From assembly GCA_947631945.1 (NCBI GenBank), contig CANRNI010000004.1, positions 42,926 through 106,925 of the forward strand: 64,000 nt of DNA, given 5' to 3'. Shown here one piece after another: positions 27,048 through 36,049 of the stretch. The position numbers and the translations under genes are program-made. Positions within the stretch are counted from its first letter, which is position 1. Each line of letters starts with the position of its first letter. Under the pieces are notes generated by a model. It made no database searches, was not told the origin of the DNA, and was given only the letters and a program-made list of their open reading frames with translations. This stretch comes from an uncultured Clostridia bacterium. GTDB taxonomy: Bacteria > Bacillota > Clostridia > Oscillospirales > Acutalibacteraceae.

Positions 27048-29739
27048 AGATAAAAGCAGGAGACAATCTTCAAATACTTTAAATAATCCAAATAAGAAAA
27101 AAACGGACGCGCGTCGAAATTCCGGCGGCGGAAACAAAAAAAAGCCCTCCAAGGCGCAGCTTGAACAACTGCGCATGGAGGAGGAGATCCGCCGCGCCGA
27201 GTACATAAAAAAACGCAATCAATCGGCGGCTCTGATTATTTTCGCGTTATCGCTCATATTTTTAAGCATAGTAGTAATTCCGGCTTCGTCGGGGACTGTC
27301 TGGCATACCATGAGAGGCTTTATTTTCGGTCTTTTCGGGTATTCGGGCTTTATTCTGCCTTTCGTAATGGCTTATACGGCATTCCTTATGACTATGGAAA
27401 AATTAGAGCAGTCCGTATGGAAAAAAATCGCGCAGGGGCTTTTGCTTGTGTTTTTTATCAGCGCGATGATGTACGTTATAGGCTATGAGGGCGCGTTATC
27501 CTTTAAATCCGATATTTTCAGGGAATATTATTCATACCTTCGCGAAAACAAAATAGGCTGCGGCTTCTTCGGCGCGGTCATAGGCGAGGCTCTAATGCTT
27601 ATTGGGTCTTCCAAAGCCCCCGCGATAGCGATACTCGCGGTGCTTATATTTGTATCATTTATGTTCCTGACGGGCTTTACTCTTATAAGGATATTCAATG
27701 AGCTTAAAAAACCGGCGAAAAAAGTAAGCGAGAAAATTGACAGAACGAGAGCCGAAAGAAACGCCTCGGAATCTGATGGGGACTCCGGAAAAGCGGAAAA
27801 CACCTCTGTGAAACGCAAAAAGCGCGGACATCTTTATGTATACACGGAGGACGACCTCCTTTCAGAGGATAATGTGGAAAACGGTTTTGATGAAAGCTCC
27901 GAACAACAAGCCGTAACGAAAAGCCGAAAAAAAGAAGCAAAAACTCAGGATATCGTTATCTCCGAACCCAAGGAGGAGGAAATCGAGGTTATACCGATAT
28001 CCGATAAAGACAATAAACAGGGAAAAGACGCCGAAGAAACCGATAAAGGTGAATCCGCAAAGGATATATTCGCTATGGCGGTTGAAAGGCAGGCCGCCGA
28101 GGAAGCTAAGAAGCTTACCAAAGAGGAGCTTGAAAACGCACAGGCTAACGTTGCGTCGGAAATAGAGAAAATTCAGGAGGAAGCCGATGAAAACAATTAT
28201 ATGCTTCCGCCGCTCGACTGTTTGCGACAGCCCGTCCGCAGTTCCCTTACAGCGTCACAGGCCGATTTGAGAGCAACGGCGGACAAGCTTATAGACGCTC
28301 TGCACAGCTTTAACGTAGAAGCCAAGGTGGTAGACGTTATTCCCGGTCCGTCCGTCACGAGGTACGAGTTGTCGCCAGCGCCGGGAGTTAAAATAAGCAA
28401 ATTTACGGGACTTGCCGACGACCTTGCTCTTCATCTCGCGGCTCCTGCGGGCGTGAGAATCGAAGCTCCCATTCCAAATAAATCGGCAATAGGAATAGAA
28501 GTGCCGAACAGAGGCAGAACAACGGTCACTATGCGTGAAATAGTGGACAGCGACATATACAGAAACGCCGCCTCAAAAAGCAGGCTAGCGGTAGCCCTCG
28601 GAAAAGATATCGCGGGCAACGTGGTCTGCGCCGATCTCGCAAAAATGCCGCATTTGCTTATTGCCGGCACAACGGGTTCGGGCAAATCGGTATGCCTTAA
28701 CGCAATGATAGTAAGTCTTTTGTATAACGCGAAGCCGAGCGAAGTAAAGCTTGTGCTTATCGACCCAAAACAGGTTGAGTTTTCGGTATATAACGGAATA
28801 CCTCACCTGCTTGTTCCCGTCGTTTCGGACGCGAGAAAGGCCGCCGGTGCTCTCGGCTGGGCTGTTACCGAAATGCTCAGCCGATATAAAACGCTTAACG
28901 ACAACGGCGTAAGAGATATAGGAGCATACAATAAGCTCTGCGAAACCGATGAAAGCTTGCAGAAAATGTCGCAGATAGTTATAGTTATAGACGAGCTGTC
29001 CGACCTTATGTCGGTAGCTCCGTCCGAAGTCGAGGGTTCCATAACGCGCCTTGCGCAGATGGCGAGAGCGGCGGGAATGCATCTTGTCGTCGCGACTCAA
29101 AGACCGTCTGTAGACGTTATAACGGGTCTTATCAAGGCAAATATTCCCAGCCGTGTCGCGCTCTCCGTTTCGTCTCAGGTTGACTCAAGGACTATACTTG
29201 ACGCTTCGGGCGCTGAAAAGCTGCTGGGTCTCGGAGATATGCTGTTCTGTCCCGTGGGTATGTCAAAACCACAGAGAGTGCAGGGCTGTTATCTTTCAGA
29301 CGCTGAAATAGAAAAAGTTGTGGATTTTGTAAAAACTCAGGAAACAACGTCGTATAACGACGATATTCAGCAGGAAATCGAAAAACAGGCTCTTTCGGCC
29401 GCTCCCAAAAAGGGCGGCGGCAGGGAGCTTGACGGTTCGTCCGCTGTTTCCGACGCGGATAACGAAATAATAATGAAAGCCGCCGAGCTTGTTATAAACA
29501 CTCCCGATAAAGCGTCTATTTCCTCCCTGCAAAGGCATCTGAGCCTTGGTTTCGCTAAAGCGGGAAGAATTATGGACGCGCTCGAGGAAAGAGGCGTTGT
29601 AGGACCTCACGCCGGCAGCAAACCGAGAAAGGTCCTTCTTACAAAGGCTCAATGGTATGAAATGAACGCGATGTCGCCCGATGTTGCAGGTTCGGCAAGC
29701 GCAGATGATTTTTCGGATTCGGATACAATTGACAATTGA
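27040..29739 (+). CDS. ftsK: DNA translocase FtsK/SpoIIIE
   Basis: This ATP-driven motor pumps chromosomal DNA through the division or sporulation septum. The 899-aa protein has a basic N-terminal tail and about four transmembrane helices (residues about 60-225). A long acidic/lysine-rich linker runs to about 380. The RecA-like motor has Walker [13 protein letters not shown] and Walker [14 protein letters not shown]-terminal winged-helix gamma domain is at about 805-875 ([20 protein letters not shown]), which in the family reads oriented DNA sequences. The start overlaps tepA. The last residues TIDN and stop codon are encoded by an ACAATTG repeat, so the native end may have been altered. Confidence 0.95.
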   Translation: MAEDKSRRQSSNTLNNPNKKKTDARRNSGGGNKKKPSKAQLEQLRMEEEIRRAEYIKKRNQSAALIIFALSLIFLSIVVIPASSGTVWHTMRGFIFGLFGYSGFILPFVMAYTAFLMTMEKLEQSVWKKIAQGLLLVFFISAMMYVIGYEGALSFKSDIFREYYSYLRENKIGCGFFGAVIGEALMLIGSSKAPAIAILAVLIFVSFMFLTGFTLIRIFNELKKPAKKVSEKIDRTRAERNASESDGDSGKAENTSVKRKKRGHLYVYTEDDLLSEDNVENGFDESSEQQAVTKSRKKEAKTQDIVISEPKEEEIEVIPISDKDNKQGKDAEETDKGESAKDIFAMAVERQAAEEAKKLTKEELENAQANVASEIEKIQEEADENNYMLPPLDCLRQPVRSSLTASQADLRATADKLIDALHSFNVEAKVVDVIPGPSVTRYELSPAPGVKISKFTGLADDLALHLAAPAGVRIEAPIPNKSAIGIEVPNRGRTTVTMREIVDSDIYRNAASKSRLAVALGKDIAGNVVCADLAKMPHLLIAGTTGSGKSVCLNAMIVSLLYNAKPSEVKLVLIDPKQVEFSVYNGIPHLLVPVVSDARKAAGALGWAVTEMLSRYKTLNDNGVRDIGAYNKLCETDESLQKMSQIVIVIDELSDLMSVAPSEVEGSITRLAQMARAAGMHLVVATQRPSVDVITGLIKANIPSRVALSVSSQVDSRTILDASGAEKLLGLGDMLFCPVGMSKPQRVQGCYLSDAEIEKVVDFVKTQETTSYNDDIQQEIEKQALSAAPKKGGGRELDGSSAVSDADNEIIMKAAELVINTPDKASISSLQRHLSLGFAKAGRIMDALEERGVVGPHAGSKPRKVLLTKAQWYEMNAMSPDVAGSASADDFSDSDTIDN

Positions 29740-29751
29740 CAATTGACAATT
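29725..29751. repeat. ACAATTG tandem repeat (copy 2)
   Basis: Three perfect ACAATTG units plus ACAATT run across the end of ftsK. Reading GAT ACA ATT GAC AAT TGA, the repeat supplies the residues TIDN and the stop codon. Confidence 0.8.
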
Positions 29752-29783
29752 ATTAAAATTTGCGGTGTGGCGGTTGGATATTT

Positions 29784-29803
29784 AACTGATTAAATCAAGC
29801 GTG
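29784..29803. repeat. Fragment matching an end of the 281-bp element
   Basis: The run ACTGATTAAATCAAGCGTGC matches, with two changes, the inverted right end of the 281-bp element (ACTGATTAAATCGAACGTGC). It is only 20 bases, so it could be a relic or chance. It lies in the 109-base gap between ftsK and ygiQ. Confidence 0.35.
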
Positions 29804-29848
29804 CGTCAGCACAGCAATAATTTTGTCTAATGAGGAAACGAATTTACA

Positions 29849-31738
29849 ATGAAAGACTTTTTGCCAGTCAATATGGACGATATGAAAAAAAGAGGCTGGA
29901 GCGAGGCGGATTTTGTCTATGTGAGCGGCGACGCTTATGTTGACCACCCGAGCTTCGGTCCCGCGATAATTACGCGCGTTTTGGAAAACGCCGGGTACAA
30001 GGTCGCGTTTCTCGCTCAGCCCGATTGGAGAAGCGATAAGGATTTTCTTTGTTTCGGCAGACCGCGTCTTGGTTTTTTCGTGTCCTCGGGCAATATAGAT
30101 TCAATGGTTGCGCATTATACCGTCGCGAAAAAGAGAAGAAACTCCGACGCTTATTCTCCGGGCGGAAAAATCGGAAAGCGTCCCGACAGAGCCGTAAACG
30201 TCTACTGCAAAAAAATCCGTGAGATTTACGGCGATATACCTATCATTATCGGCGGTCTTGAAGCGTCGTTAAGACGTTTCGCCCACTATGACTATTGGGA
30301 CGACAGGATTCATCCGTCTATACTGATTTCTTCGTCCGCCGATTTGATATCATACGGAATGGGCGAAAAACAAACCGTTGAAATCGCGGACAGGCTCGCA
30401 AACGGAGAAAACATACGCGATATGCGCGATATAAAGGGAACCTGCTATCTCTGCGACGTCCGTGAAACTCCCTACGGAGGAGCGGAATGTCCGTCGTATG
30501 AAAACGTTGTCGCGAGCAAGCGCGAATACGCGGTATCCGTCAGAATACAGCAGGACGAGCAGGATTTTTTCAGAGGAAAAAAGGTAAAACAGAAGCACGG
30601 CAGCCTTATGCTTGTCCAGAACGAGCCTATGGAGCCGCTCACTACAGAGGAGCTTGACGGAATTTACGCTCTGCCGTTTGCGAGAACATATCACCCGATG
30701 TACGAAAAGGACGGAGGAATCCCCGGCATAAAAGAGGTTGAGTTTTCGATAACTCATGTCAGGGGCTGTTTCGGAGCGTGCAATTTCTGTTCGCTCGCGT
30801 TTCATCAGGGCAGATATATCACGTCGAGAAGCAAGGAGTCTATAATAAAAGAGGCGGAGCTTTTAACGTCTTTACCGAATTTCAAGGGTTATATTCACGA
30901 TATAGGCGGACCTACGGCAAATTTTCGGTTCCCGTCCTGTAAGGGACAGGAGCAGAGGGGGCTGTGCAAGGGTAAAAAGTGCCTTGCTCCCAAGCCCTGT
31001 CCAAACCTCATAGCGGACGAGAGCGAATATCTCGATATTTTAAGAACGGTAAGAAATCTTCCGAACGTCAAAAAAGTTTTCGTGCGTTCGGGAATAAGAT
31101 TTGATTATATGCTCGAGGATAAAAGCGAGGAATTTTTCAGGGAGCTTGTAAAGTACCATGTAAGCGGTCAGCTTAAAGTCGCGCCCGAACACTGTTCCGC
31201 CGCAGTGCTCGATAAAATGGGCAAACCGCATATAGAGGCGTACATAAAATTCGTTAAAAAATATTTTGAACTGAGCAAACAGGCGGGCAAGGAACAGTAT
31301 GTTGTGCCTTATCTCATGTCGTCGCACCCGGGCAGTACGTTAAGCGACGCGGTAGAGCTTGCTTTATTCATAAAACAGCAGAAGCTGCGCCCCGAGCAGG
31401 TTCAGGATTTTTACCCTACTCCCGGAACGATTTCAACGGCGATGTTTTATACAGAGCTTGACCCGTATACGCTTGAAAAAGTATACGTCGCGAAAAATCC
31501 CCATGAGAAAGCCATGCAGAGAGCCTTAATGCGATACTTTGACCCTGCCGTCGGAGAGCTTGTGGAGGAGGCTCTGATAAAGGCTCACAGAACCGATTTA
31601 ATAGGCACTTCACCGAAATGTCTTATAAGAGGAAATCCAAAATTTAGGAATAATAACAATGCGAAAAGTCCGAGAAGTAAAAATAAAAAAAATTCATCGG
31701 TAAGAGGCAAGGGGCATGAAAAGAAGAAAAAAAAGTAA
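29849..31738 (+). CDS. YgiQ-family radical SAM protein
   Basis: The 629-aa protein has the radical-SAM cluster motif CFGACNFC (CxxxCxxC) near residue 310, preceded by a cobalamin-binding-like N-terminal region (YVSGDAYVDHPSFGPAIITR). It also has the characteristic cysteine-rich SCKGQEQRGLCKGKKCLAPK block near residue 375. This matches YgiQ/UPF0313, a widespread family whose substrate is not established. A lysine/asparagine-rich C-terminal tail (residues about 605-629) is encoded by A-rich DNA that overlaps the start of the next gene by 23 bases. Confidence 0.9.
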   Translation: MKDFLPVNMDDMKKRGWSEADFVYVSGDAYVDHPSFGPAIITRVLENAGYKVAFLAQPDWRSDKDFLCFGRPRLGFFVSSGNIDSMVAHYTVAKKRRNSDAYSPGGKIGKRPDRAVNVYCKKIREIYGDIPIIIGGLEASLRRFAHYDYWDDRIHPSILISSSADLISYGMGEKQTVEIADRLANGENIRDMRDIKGTCYLCDVRETPYGGAECPSYENVVASKREYAVSVRIQQDEQDFFRGKKVKQKHGSLMLVQNEPMEPLTTEELDGIYALPFARTYHPMYEKDGGIPGIKEVEFSITHVRGCFGACNFCSLAFHQGRYITSRSKESIIKEAELLTSLPNFKGYIHDIGGPTANFRFPSCKGQEQRGLCKGKKCLAPKPCPNLIADESEYLDILRTVRNLPNVKKVFVRSGIRFDYMLEDKSEEFFRELVKYHVSGQLKVAPEHCSAAVLDKMGKPHIEAYIKFVKKYFELSKQAGKEQYVVPYLMSSHPGSTLSDAVELALFIKQQKLRPEQVQDFYPTPGTISTAMFYTELDPYTLEKVYVAKNPHEKAMQRALMRYFDPAVGELVEEALIKAHRTDLIGTSPKCLIRGNPKFRNNNNAKSPRSKNKKNSSVRGKGHEKKKKK

Positions 31739-32663
31739 TAATAAAAAATTTGCAATACCGGTTGCAATTTTGTCATTTTTTCTTATAATAATACTTATAG
31801 CGTCGGATAAAGCCGGACTGTTTGACAAAGCTCTCTACAGCGCGACCGGCGGAGAAATTCATGCTGACAGCGTTAAGGAAAGCTTTGCTGACGATGGCAT
31901 TATTCTTACGGCGCATTTTATAGACGTAGGTCAGGGCGATTGTTCGCTTTTTATCTCGGGAGACGAAGCAATGCTTATAGACGGCGGAGAAGCCGAGTAT
32001 TCGCCGTCGGTGATTGCCGCTCTTAATGAATATGGGGTAGATGAGCTTGATTACGTTGTCGCAACACACGCTCATTCCGACCATATAGGCGGTCTGGCTG
32101 ATATTATAACCAACATAAGGACGGATAATATAATTATCTCCGAACCGTCCGACAAGAGCGCGGAGACGTCGGTTTATGAAAAATTTCTTGACGCGGCCGA
32201 ATCAAGCTCCGCTAATATAACGCTTGCAAAAACCGGTTATACGTTTACTTTGGGAGAAGCTCAATGCGAGATACTCGCTCCGTTTGAGGTTTCCCAAACG
32301 GAGGAAAACAATAATTCGATAGTCATGTACATAAGCGCCGGAGAAAATTCATTCCTTATGACAGGCGACGCAGAAAAGACTGTCGAAAACGATATTGTCG
32401 CGTCTTATCCGAATCTGAAAGCGGATATACTGAAAGTCGGTCACCACGGCAGTAAAACGTCGTCAAGCGAAAGCTTTATTTCTCTTATCCGGCCCGAGGT
32501 CGGAATTATCTCGGTAGGCAAAGACAATATGTATAAGCATCCGTCCGACGAGACAATAGACAGATTCGACGGATACGGCATAGAGTATTACAGAACCGAC
32601 GTATGCGGAACAGTAACCGTTGACTGCACCTATGATAATTATACGGTATCGACCGAGAGGTGA
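31716..32663 (+). CDS. Exported MBL-fold hydrolase, ComEC C-domain type
   Basis: The 315-aa protein has a basic N-terminus and one transmembrane segment (residues about 13-30), then a metallo-beta-lactamase domain. Metal motifs are HFIDVGQGDCSLF, ATHAHSDHIGGL, FLMTGDAE and KVGHHGSKTSS. This is the pattern of the ComEC C-terminal nuclease-like domain and of related stand-alone exported proteins. The substrate is unknown, and extracellular nucleic acid or a phosphodiester is a reasonable guess. It overlaps ygiQ by 23 bases. The DUF3006-like gene follows after four bases, a pairing that supports a common function. Confidence 0.87.
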   Translation: MKRRKKSNNKKFAIPVAILSFFLIIILIASDKAGLFDKALYSATGGEIHADSVKESFADDGIILTAHFIDVGQGDCSLFISGDEAMLIDGGEAEYSPSVIAALNEYGVDELDYVVATHAHSDHIGGLADIITNIRTDNIIISEPSDKSAETSVYEKFLDAAESSSANITLAKTGYTFTLGEAQCEILAPFEVSQTEENNNSIVMYISAGENSFLMTGDAEKTVENDIVASYPNLKADILKVGHHGSKTSSSESFISLIRPEVGIISVGKDNMYKHPSDETIDRFDGYGIEYYRTDVCGTVTVDCTYDNYTVSTER

Positions 32664-32667
32664 CGCG

Positions 32668-32904
32668 ATGTTTTATTCTCTTGACAGAATCGAAGACGGA
32701 GCTATCGCGGTTTTGATTTCCGACGGCGGAAAAAAGACTGACGTTCCGTGTTCCGCCGTATTTCCGCATTTTAGCGCGGGCGACGTATTCAGATTCGAGG
32801 ATAACGCTTATATTTTTGATGAAAAAGAAACAAAAACGCGAAGGCAAAGAATTTCGGAAAAGAAAAACCGATTATTTGAAAAAATTAAAAGCAATCAGCT
32901 TTAA
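32668..32904 (+). CDS. DUF3006-like small protein
   Basis: From ATG 32668 (GAGAGGTGA upstream) the protein is 78 aa. It starts MFYSLDRIEDGAIAVLISDG, contains DVPCSAVFPHFSAGDVFRF, and ends in a basic helix (RRQRISEKKNRLFEKIKSN). The track start at 32620 lies inside the MBL gene and is rejected. The layout matches DUF3006, small proteins often encoded next to ComEC-like MBL hydrolases. The function is unknown. Confidence 0.8.
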   Translation: MFYSLDRIEDGAIAVLISDGGKKTDVPCSAVFPHFSAGDVFRFEDNAYIFDEKETKTRRQRISEKKNRLFEKIKSNQL

Positions 32905-32923
32905 ACGAGGGGACTAAAATATT

Positions 32924-34159
32924 ATGAAATGCTATATTTGTTCAAATGAAATACCCGAAGGAAAAAAGTGCTGTCCGTACTGCGGACGGGTTATAACGTC
33001 CGCAGATAAAAAACGATACGAACAGCAAAATGCAGACCGTGAAAATACGAGAGTTGTATCGGAAAGAGTATATAAGCCCGCGGGAACAAGGAACCCGAAC
33101 GCCGCACAGCAAAAAACGATACACATTCCCGATATATTCAGCAGCGACCCCAATATGCCGGAATATACCGACCCTCATTCCTATGACCGCGCTACAGCCG
33201 ATATCCTTGAGTATGACAGACAGTTTGTAAAAGGCGAATACGATGAAAGCGCGGAAAGACGTTACCGTGAACAGCCCCGTATGCAAACGCCGCAGCCCGA
33301 GCAAGCATACAGACGAGCCGGCTATGAGAGAGTGGAATTAGACGGCGAATACGATGATTATGACGGAGATTACTATGATGAGGACGAGGAGTATGAACAG
33401 CCCGAGATAAGTTCTCCGTACGAAAAAAGCGAACGGGGAACGGTAATCCGCGACAAAAAACAATCCAAGCCGCGTCTTAAATTAAACGTCAAGATGCTTA
33501 TAGTTTGTCTCGGGATTATTTTCGGAATAGTTATTATAGTCGTATGCGGTTATCAGTTAGGGGAGCAGTTCGGTTTGTTCGGTTCAAAGGAGCCTTCATC
33601 GGCTACGTCAAACAACGAACCCGATTCGTCAAAAACTCCCGAAACGACTACAGACGGCTCAAAGCCGGCAGTATCGGGAAAAACAGGCAAATATACCGTT
33701 AAAACCGATACAAATCATATCTTTGTGTATAAATCCGCGACCGATCCGCGTATAATCGCAACGATTCCCAATGAGGAAGTAATAGAAATAACCGAGGTTT
33801 CCTCCGAAATGGGAAAAACGACTTACAACAACTACACGGGTTGGGTCAAGCTCAGCGACCTTGAATACACACCCGATGCGAACGGCGGTTCGGAGGATAA
33901 TACGGGAAATAATCAGGACGGCGGCTCGAATAGCGGCGACGCTCCCGCAAGCGTAACATATCAAACGGGAACATACACCGTAACGCTCGGTGACGACGGT
34001 CCCGACCTTAACATAAGAAGCACAGCTTCGTCATACGGAGTCCTTGTATCCACCGTTCCTGACGGAACCGAGCTGACGGTAGATGAAATTGACGGAAGCT
34101 GGGGACACATTACCTACAACGGCTTTGAGGGCTGGGTATTTATGGAGTATCTCAAGTAA
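32924..34159 (+). CDS. Zinc-ribbon membrane protein with two SH3-like domains
   Basis: The 411-aa protein begins with a zinc ribbon (CYICSNEIPEGKKCCPYCG). A long acidic, tyrosine-rich linker follows (residues about 45-170). One transmembrane helix is at about 190-212 (MLIVCLGIIFGIVIIVVCGY). Two bacterial SH3 domains lie outside the membrane (about 245-310 and 345-411; both end in GWVKLSDL / GWVFMEYLK). The ribbon is predicted to be cytoplasmic and the SH3 domains to face the wall, where they could bind peptidoglycan. The exact role is unknown. GAGGGGAC precedes ATG 32924. Confidence 0.85.
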   Translation: MKCYICSNEIPEGKKCCPYCGRVITSADKKRYEQQNADRENTRVVSERVYKPAGTRNPNAAQQKTIHIPDIFSSDPNMPEYTDPHSYDRATADILEYDRQFVKGEYDESAERRYREQPRMQTPQPEQAYRRAGYERVELDGEYDDYDGDYYDEDEEYEQPEISSPYEKSERGTVIRDKKQSKPRLKLNVKMLIVCLGIIFGIVIIVVCGYQLGEQFGLFGSKEPSSATSNNEPDSSKTPETTTDGSKPAVSGKTGKYTVKTDTNHIFVYKSATDPRIIATIPNEEVIEITEVSSEMGKTTYNNYTGWVKLSDLEYTPDANGGSEDNTGNNQDGGSNSGDAPASVTYQTGTYTVTLGDDGPDLNIRSTASSYGVLVSTVPDGTELTVDEIDGSWGHITYNGFEGWVFMEYLK

Positions 34160-34200
34160 TACGGGCAATACAAGAAAAAAATAATATTGATAAAAAACGT

Positions 34201-34400
34201 CCGGCAGGCTTAAGGCAATACCGCATAATTATTGTCGTGCAGATGTGCCATGAGATTTTTCGTCAGATTGCCAAAAGTGACGCAGGAATACTGGCGTATT
34301 TCAAGGAGCTTTTGGCAAAAATGACGGAAAATATCGGTACAGATGTGCGGCAAAGGCGGCAGCCGCTAATTGTGCGGTATTGCCTTAAAAAGCTTGCCGG
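34201..34400 (+). terminator. Terminator-like hairpin split by element A
   Basis: CCGGCAGGCT (34201-34210) can pair with AGCTTGCCGG (34391-34400), with one G-U pair, and is followed by ATTTTAT. The entire 177-bp element lies between the arms. The hairpin was probably the terminator of the SH3-protein gene, and the element now occupies its loop. Whether it still terminates is unknown. Confidence 0.55.
34211..34387 (+). repeat. 177-bp TA-flanked palindromic element, copy A
   Basis: The element begins TAAGGCAATACCGCATAATT and ends with its inverse AATTGTGCGGTATTGCCTTA. The inner sequence is itself nearly palindromic (ATTTTTCGTCA...TGACGGAAAAT; TTGCCAAAAG...CTTTTGGCAA; ACGC...GCGT). Copies B, C and D have exactly the same length. 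An open frame from ATG 34243 reads MCHEIFRQIAKSDAGILAYF and then KELLAKMTENIGTDVRQRR, without a ribosome site. No transposase is encoded, so the element resembles a MITE. Confidence 0.88.
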
Positions 34401-34504
34401 ATTTTATGCTTAGGGCAATTCGGGCTTGTGTCGATACGCCCTGACAGTTATATTTTTACAAAGCGGCAAATATAATAGACTATCATGAATTTACAGGTGG
34501 TCCG

Positions 34505-35032
34505 ATGAAAAAATTTGCTGCTGCGTTTGTTTTTCCGCTGATTCTTCTTTTGCTATCCTCATGTTCGGCAGAGGGGCGTCCCGATTGTGCCGTTCTTTCG
34601 GACAGACTGTCAAAAATCGACGAAAGATACGCGTTTGACTATTTTGATATGTTCCTGTACGACGATACGTATAACGTTTATTTTGATTTGTGCGGAAAAG
34701 ACGACGTTCTTTTGTCTGTAAATACAGATTCGTCGGGAAATATTGATAATTTAACCGTGACCGCTAATATTGAAAGCTTTGCTTCGGATAACGAAAGAAA
34801 CGAATATATGAAATTTGCCTGCGCGGTAACAGACAGCTTTGCGCGGCTCTCCGAAAAAGAGAAAAAAGAATTAGATGAAAATCTTAGCTATAAAAAGCCC
34901 GAGCTTTACTTTACGGATTTATACGAGACTTATTCCGCGCTGAGATACAATTTTATATTTTCTTCAAACTCGGAGTTTATCTGCCTTTACTGCGAATACT
35001 ATGAGGTCATGGAATTGACGGTTGACAATTGA
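34505..35032 (+). CDS. Predicted lipoprotein of unknown function
   Basis: The 175-aa protein has a lipoprotein signal (FVFPLILLLLSSCSAEG; lipobox cysteine about residue 20) and an acidic mature part (KIDERYAFDYFDMFLYDDTY). I do not recognise a family. AGGTGG precedes ATG 34505 and TATAAT is at 34471, without a good -35. The last codons (GAA TTG ACG GTT GAC AAT TGA) are part of an ACAATTG repeat, so the native C-terminus may have been changed. Confidence 0.75.
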   Translation: MKKFAAAFVFPLILLLLSSCSAEGRPDCAVLSDRLSKIDERYAFDYFDMFLYDDTYNVYFDLCGKDDVLLSVNTDSSGNIDNLTVTANIESFASDNERNEYMKFACAVTDSFARLSEKEKKELDENLSYKKPELYFTDLYETYSALRYNFIFSSNSEFICLYCEYYEVMELTVDN

Positions 35033-35051
35033 CTATGTATAATTAATAATT
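35012..35051. repeat. ACAATTG-type repeat (copy 3)
   Basis: GAATTGACGGTTGACAATTG followed by a degenerate ACTATGTATAATTAATAATT overlaps the end of the lipoprotein gene and supplies its VDN end and stop codon. It is less perfect than the copies at 29725 and 57937. Confidence 0.55.
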
Positions 35052-35102
35052 ATTTCGGCGTGTCGGCTTTTGTTCGGTAAATATTTATAGGAGGATATTT
35101 CG

Positions 35103-35897
35103 TTGATAGTTGAAGGCTTGGAGTGGACATTTGATACGGTGGCTTCCGCATATGAGAAGTTTCGACCCGGGTATACCGATGAACTTTATAAAGTGATATT
35201 TGATTATATTCCTCTTAATGAGTCTTGCTATGCGGCAGAGATAGGTATTGGCGGCGGTCAGGCAACATTGCCGATTTTGAAAACGGGATGTAATTTGACT
35301 GCGGTTGAATACGGTAAGCAATTCTCTGAATTGTGCGAAGAAAAGTTTCGGGAATATCGTAATTTTAATATTATAACAAATAAATTCGAGAATGTGGAAT
35401 TTCCAAACGATACATTTGATTTGATTTATTCCGCGTCGGCATTTCATTGGGTGCCGGAGGATATCGGATATACAAAAGTGTTCTCTATGCTAAAAAGCGG
35501 GGGCGCGTTTGCGCGATTTGCAAACCACCCTTATCCTGCTAAAGATAATTTGCCTCTTGCGAAAGAAATAGATAGGATTTATGCCGCGCACTATTATAAA
35601 TATTATAACAGAAAGCAAAAGGTGCTGACAGAATATAGCCGGGAAGATGCTTTGCAAAGAGCAAAAATTGCAGAGAAATATGGCTTTGCGGATATAAAAT
35701 ATGCTATATTTCATAGAACACGGACTTTTTCGGCAAATGAATACAGCGCATTACTCGGAACTTATTCCGACCACATTGCGATTGAGGAAAATATAAGAAA
35801 GGAATTTTTCTTGAAGATTGAGGAGGCAATAAATAATTATGGCGGTTCGATTACAGTATATGACACTATAGACTTGCAGCTTGCAAGAAAACCGTAA
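35103..35897 (+). CDS. Class I SAM-dependent methyltransferase
   Basis: The 264-aa protein has the SAM-binding motif I (AAEIGIGGGQATLPIL, residues about 43-58), an acidic residue after strand 2 (TAVEYGKQFS) and a post-motif segment FDLIYSASAFHWV. It belongs to the small-molecule (UbiE/Methyltransf_11) type. The substrate is unknown. TTG 35103 follows AGGAGGATATTTC. The codon use is more AT-rich than the neighbours and it stands alone before a terminator, which may hint at transfer. The latter is inference. Confidence 0.85.
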   Translation: MIVEGLEWTFDTVASAYEKFRPGYTDELYKVIFDYIPLNESCYAAEIGIGGGQATLPILKTGCNLTAVEYGKQFSELCEEKFREYRNFNIITNKFENVEFPNDTFDLIYSASAFHWVPEDIGYTKVFSMLKSGGAFARFANHPYPAKDNLPLAKEIDRIYAAHYYKYYNRKQKVLTEYSREDALQRAKIAEKYGFADIKYAIFHRTRTFSANEYSALLGTYSDHIAIEENIRKEFFLKIEEAINNYGGSITVYDTIDLQLARKP

Positions 35898-35983
35898 AAT
35901 TTATATGCTTTATTTTATAATATCTATCTATTTGTAATTTCGATAATTCCCAATCCGATTAAATTTACTTTATCGACAAGCCG

Positions 35984-36019
35984 GCGGCCGAACCTGCAAG
36001 GTCCGGCCGCTTTTTTTTT
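35984..36019 (+). terminator. Intrinsic terminator after the methyltransferase
   Basis: GCGGCCGAACCT (35984-35995) pairs with AGGTCCGGCCGC (35999-36010), with one mismatch, followed by nine T residues. It acts on the plus strand. The reverse direction has no U-tract. Confidence 0.88.
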
Positions 36020-36049
36020 GTTTAATTTTGAGTTTTTGTTGTATCCGCG

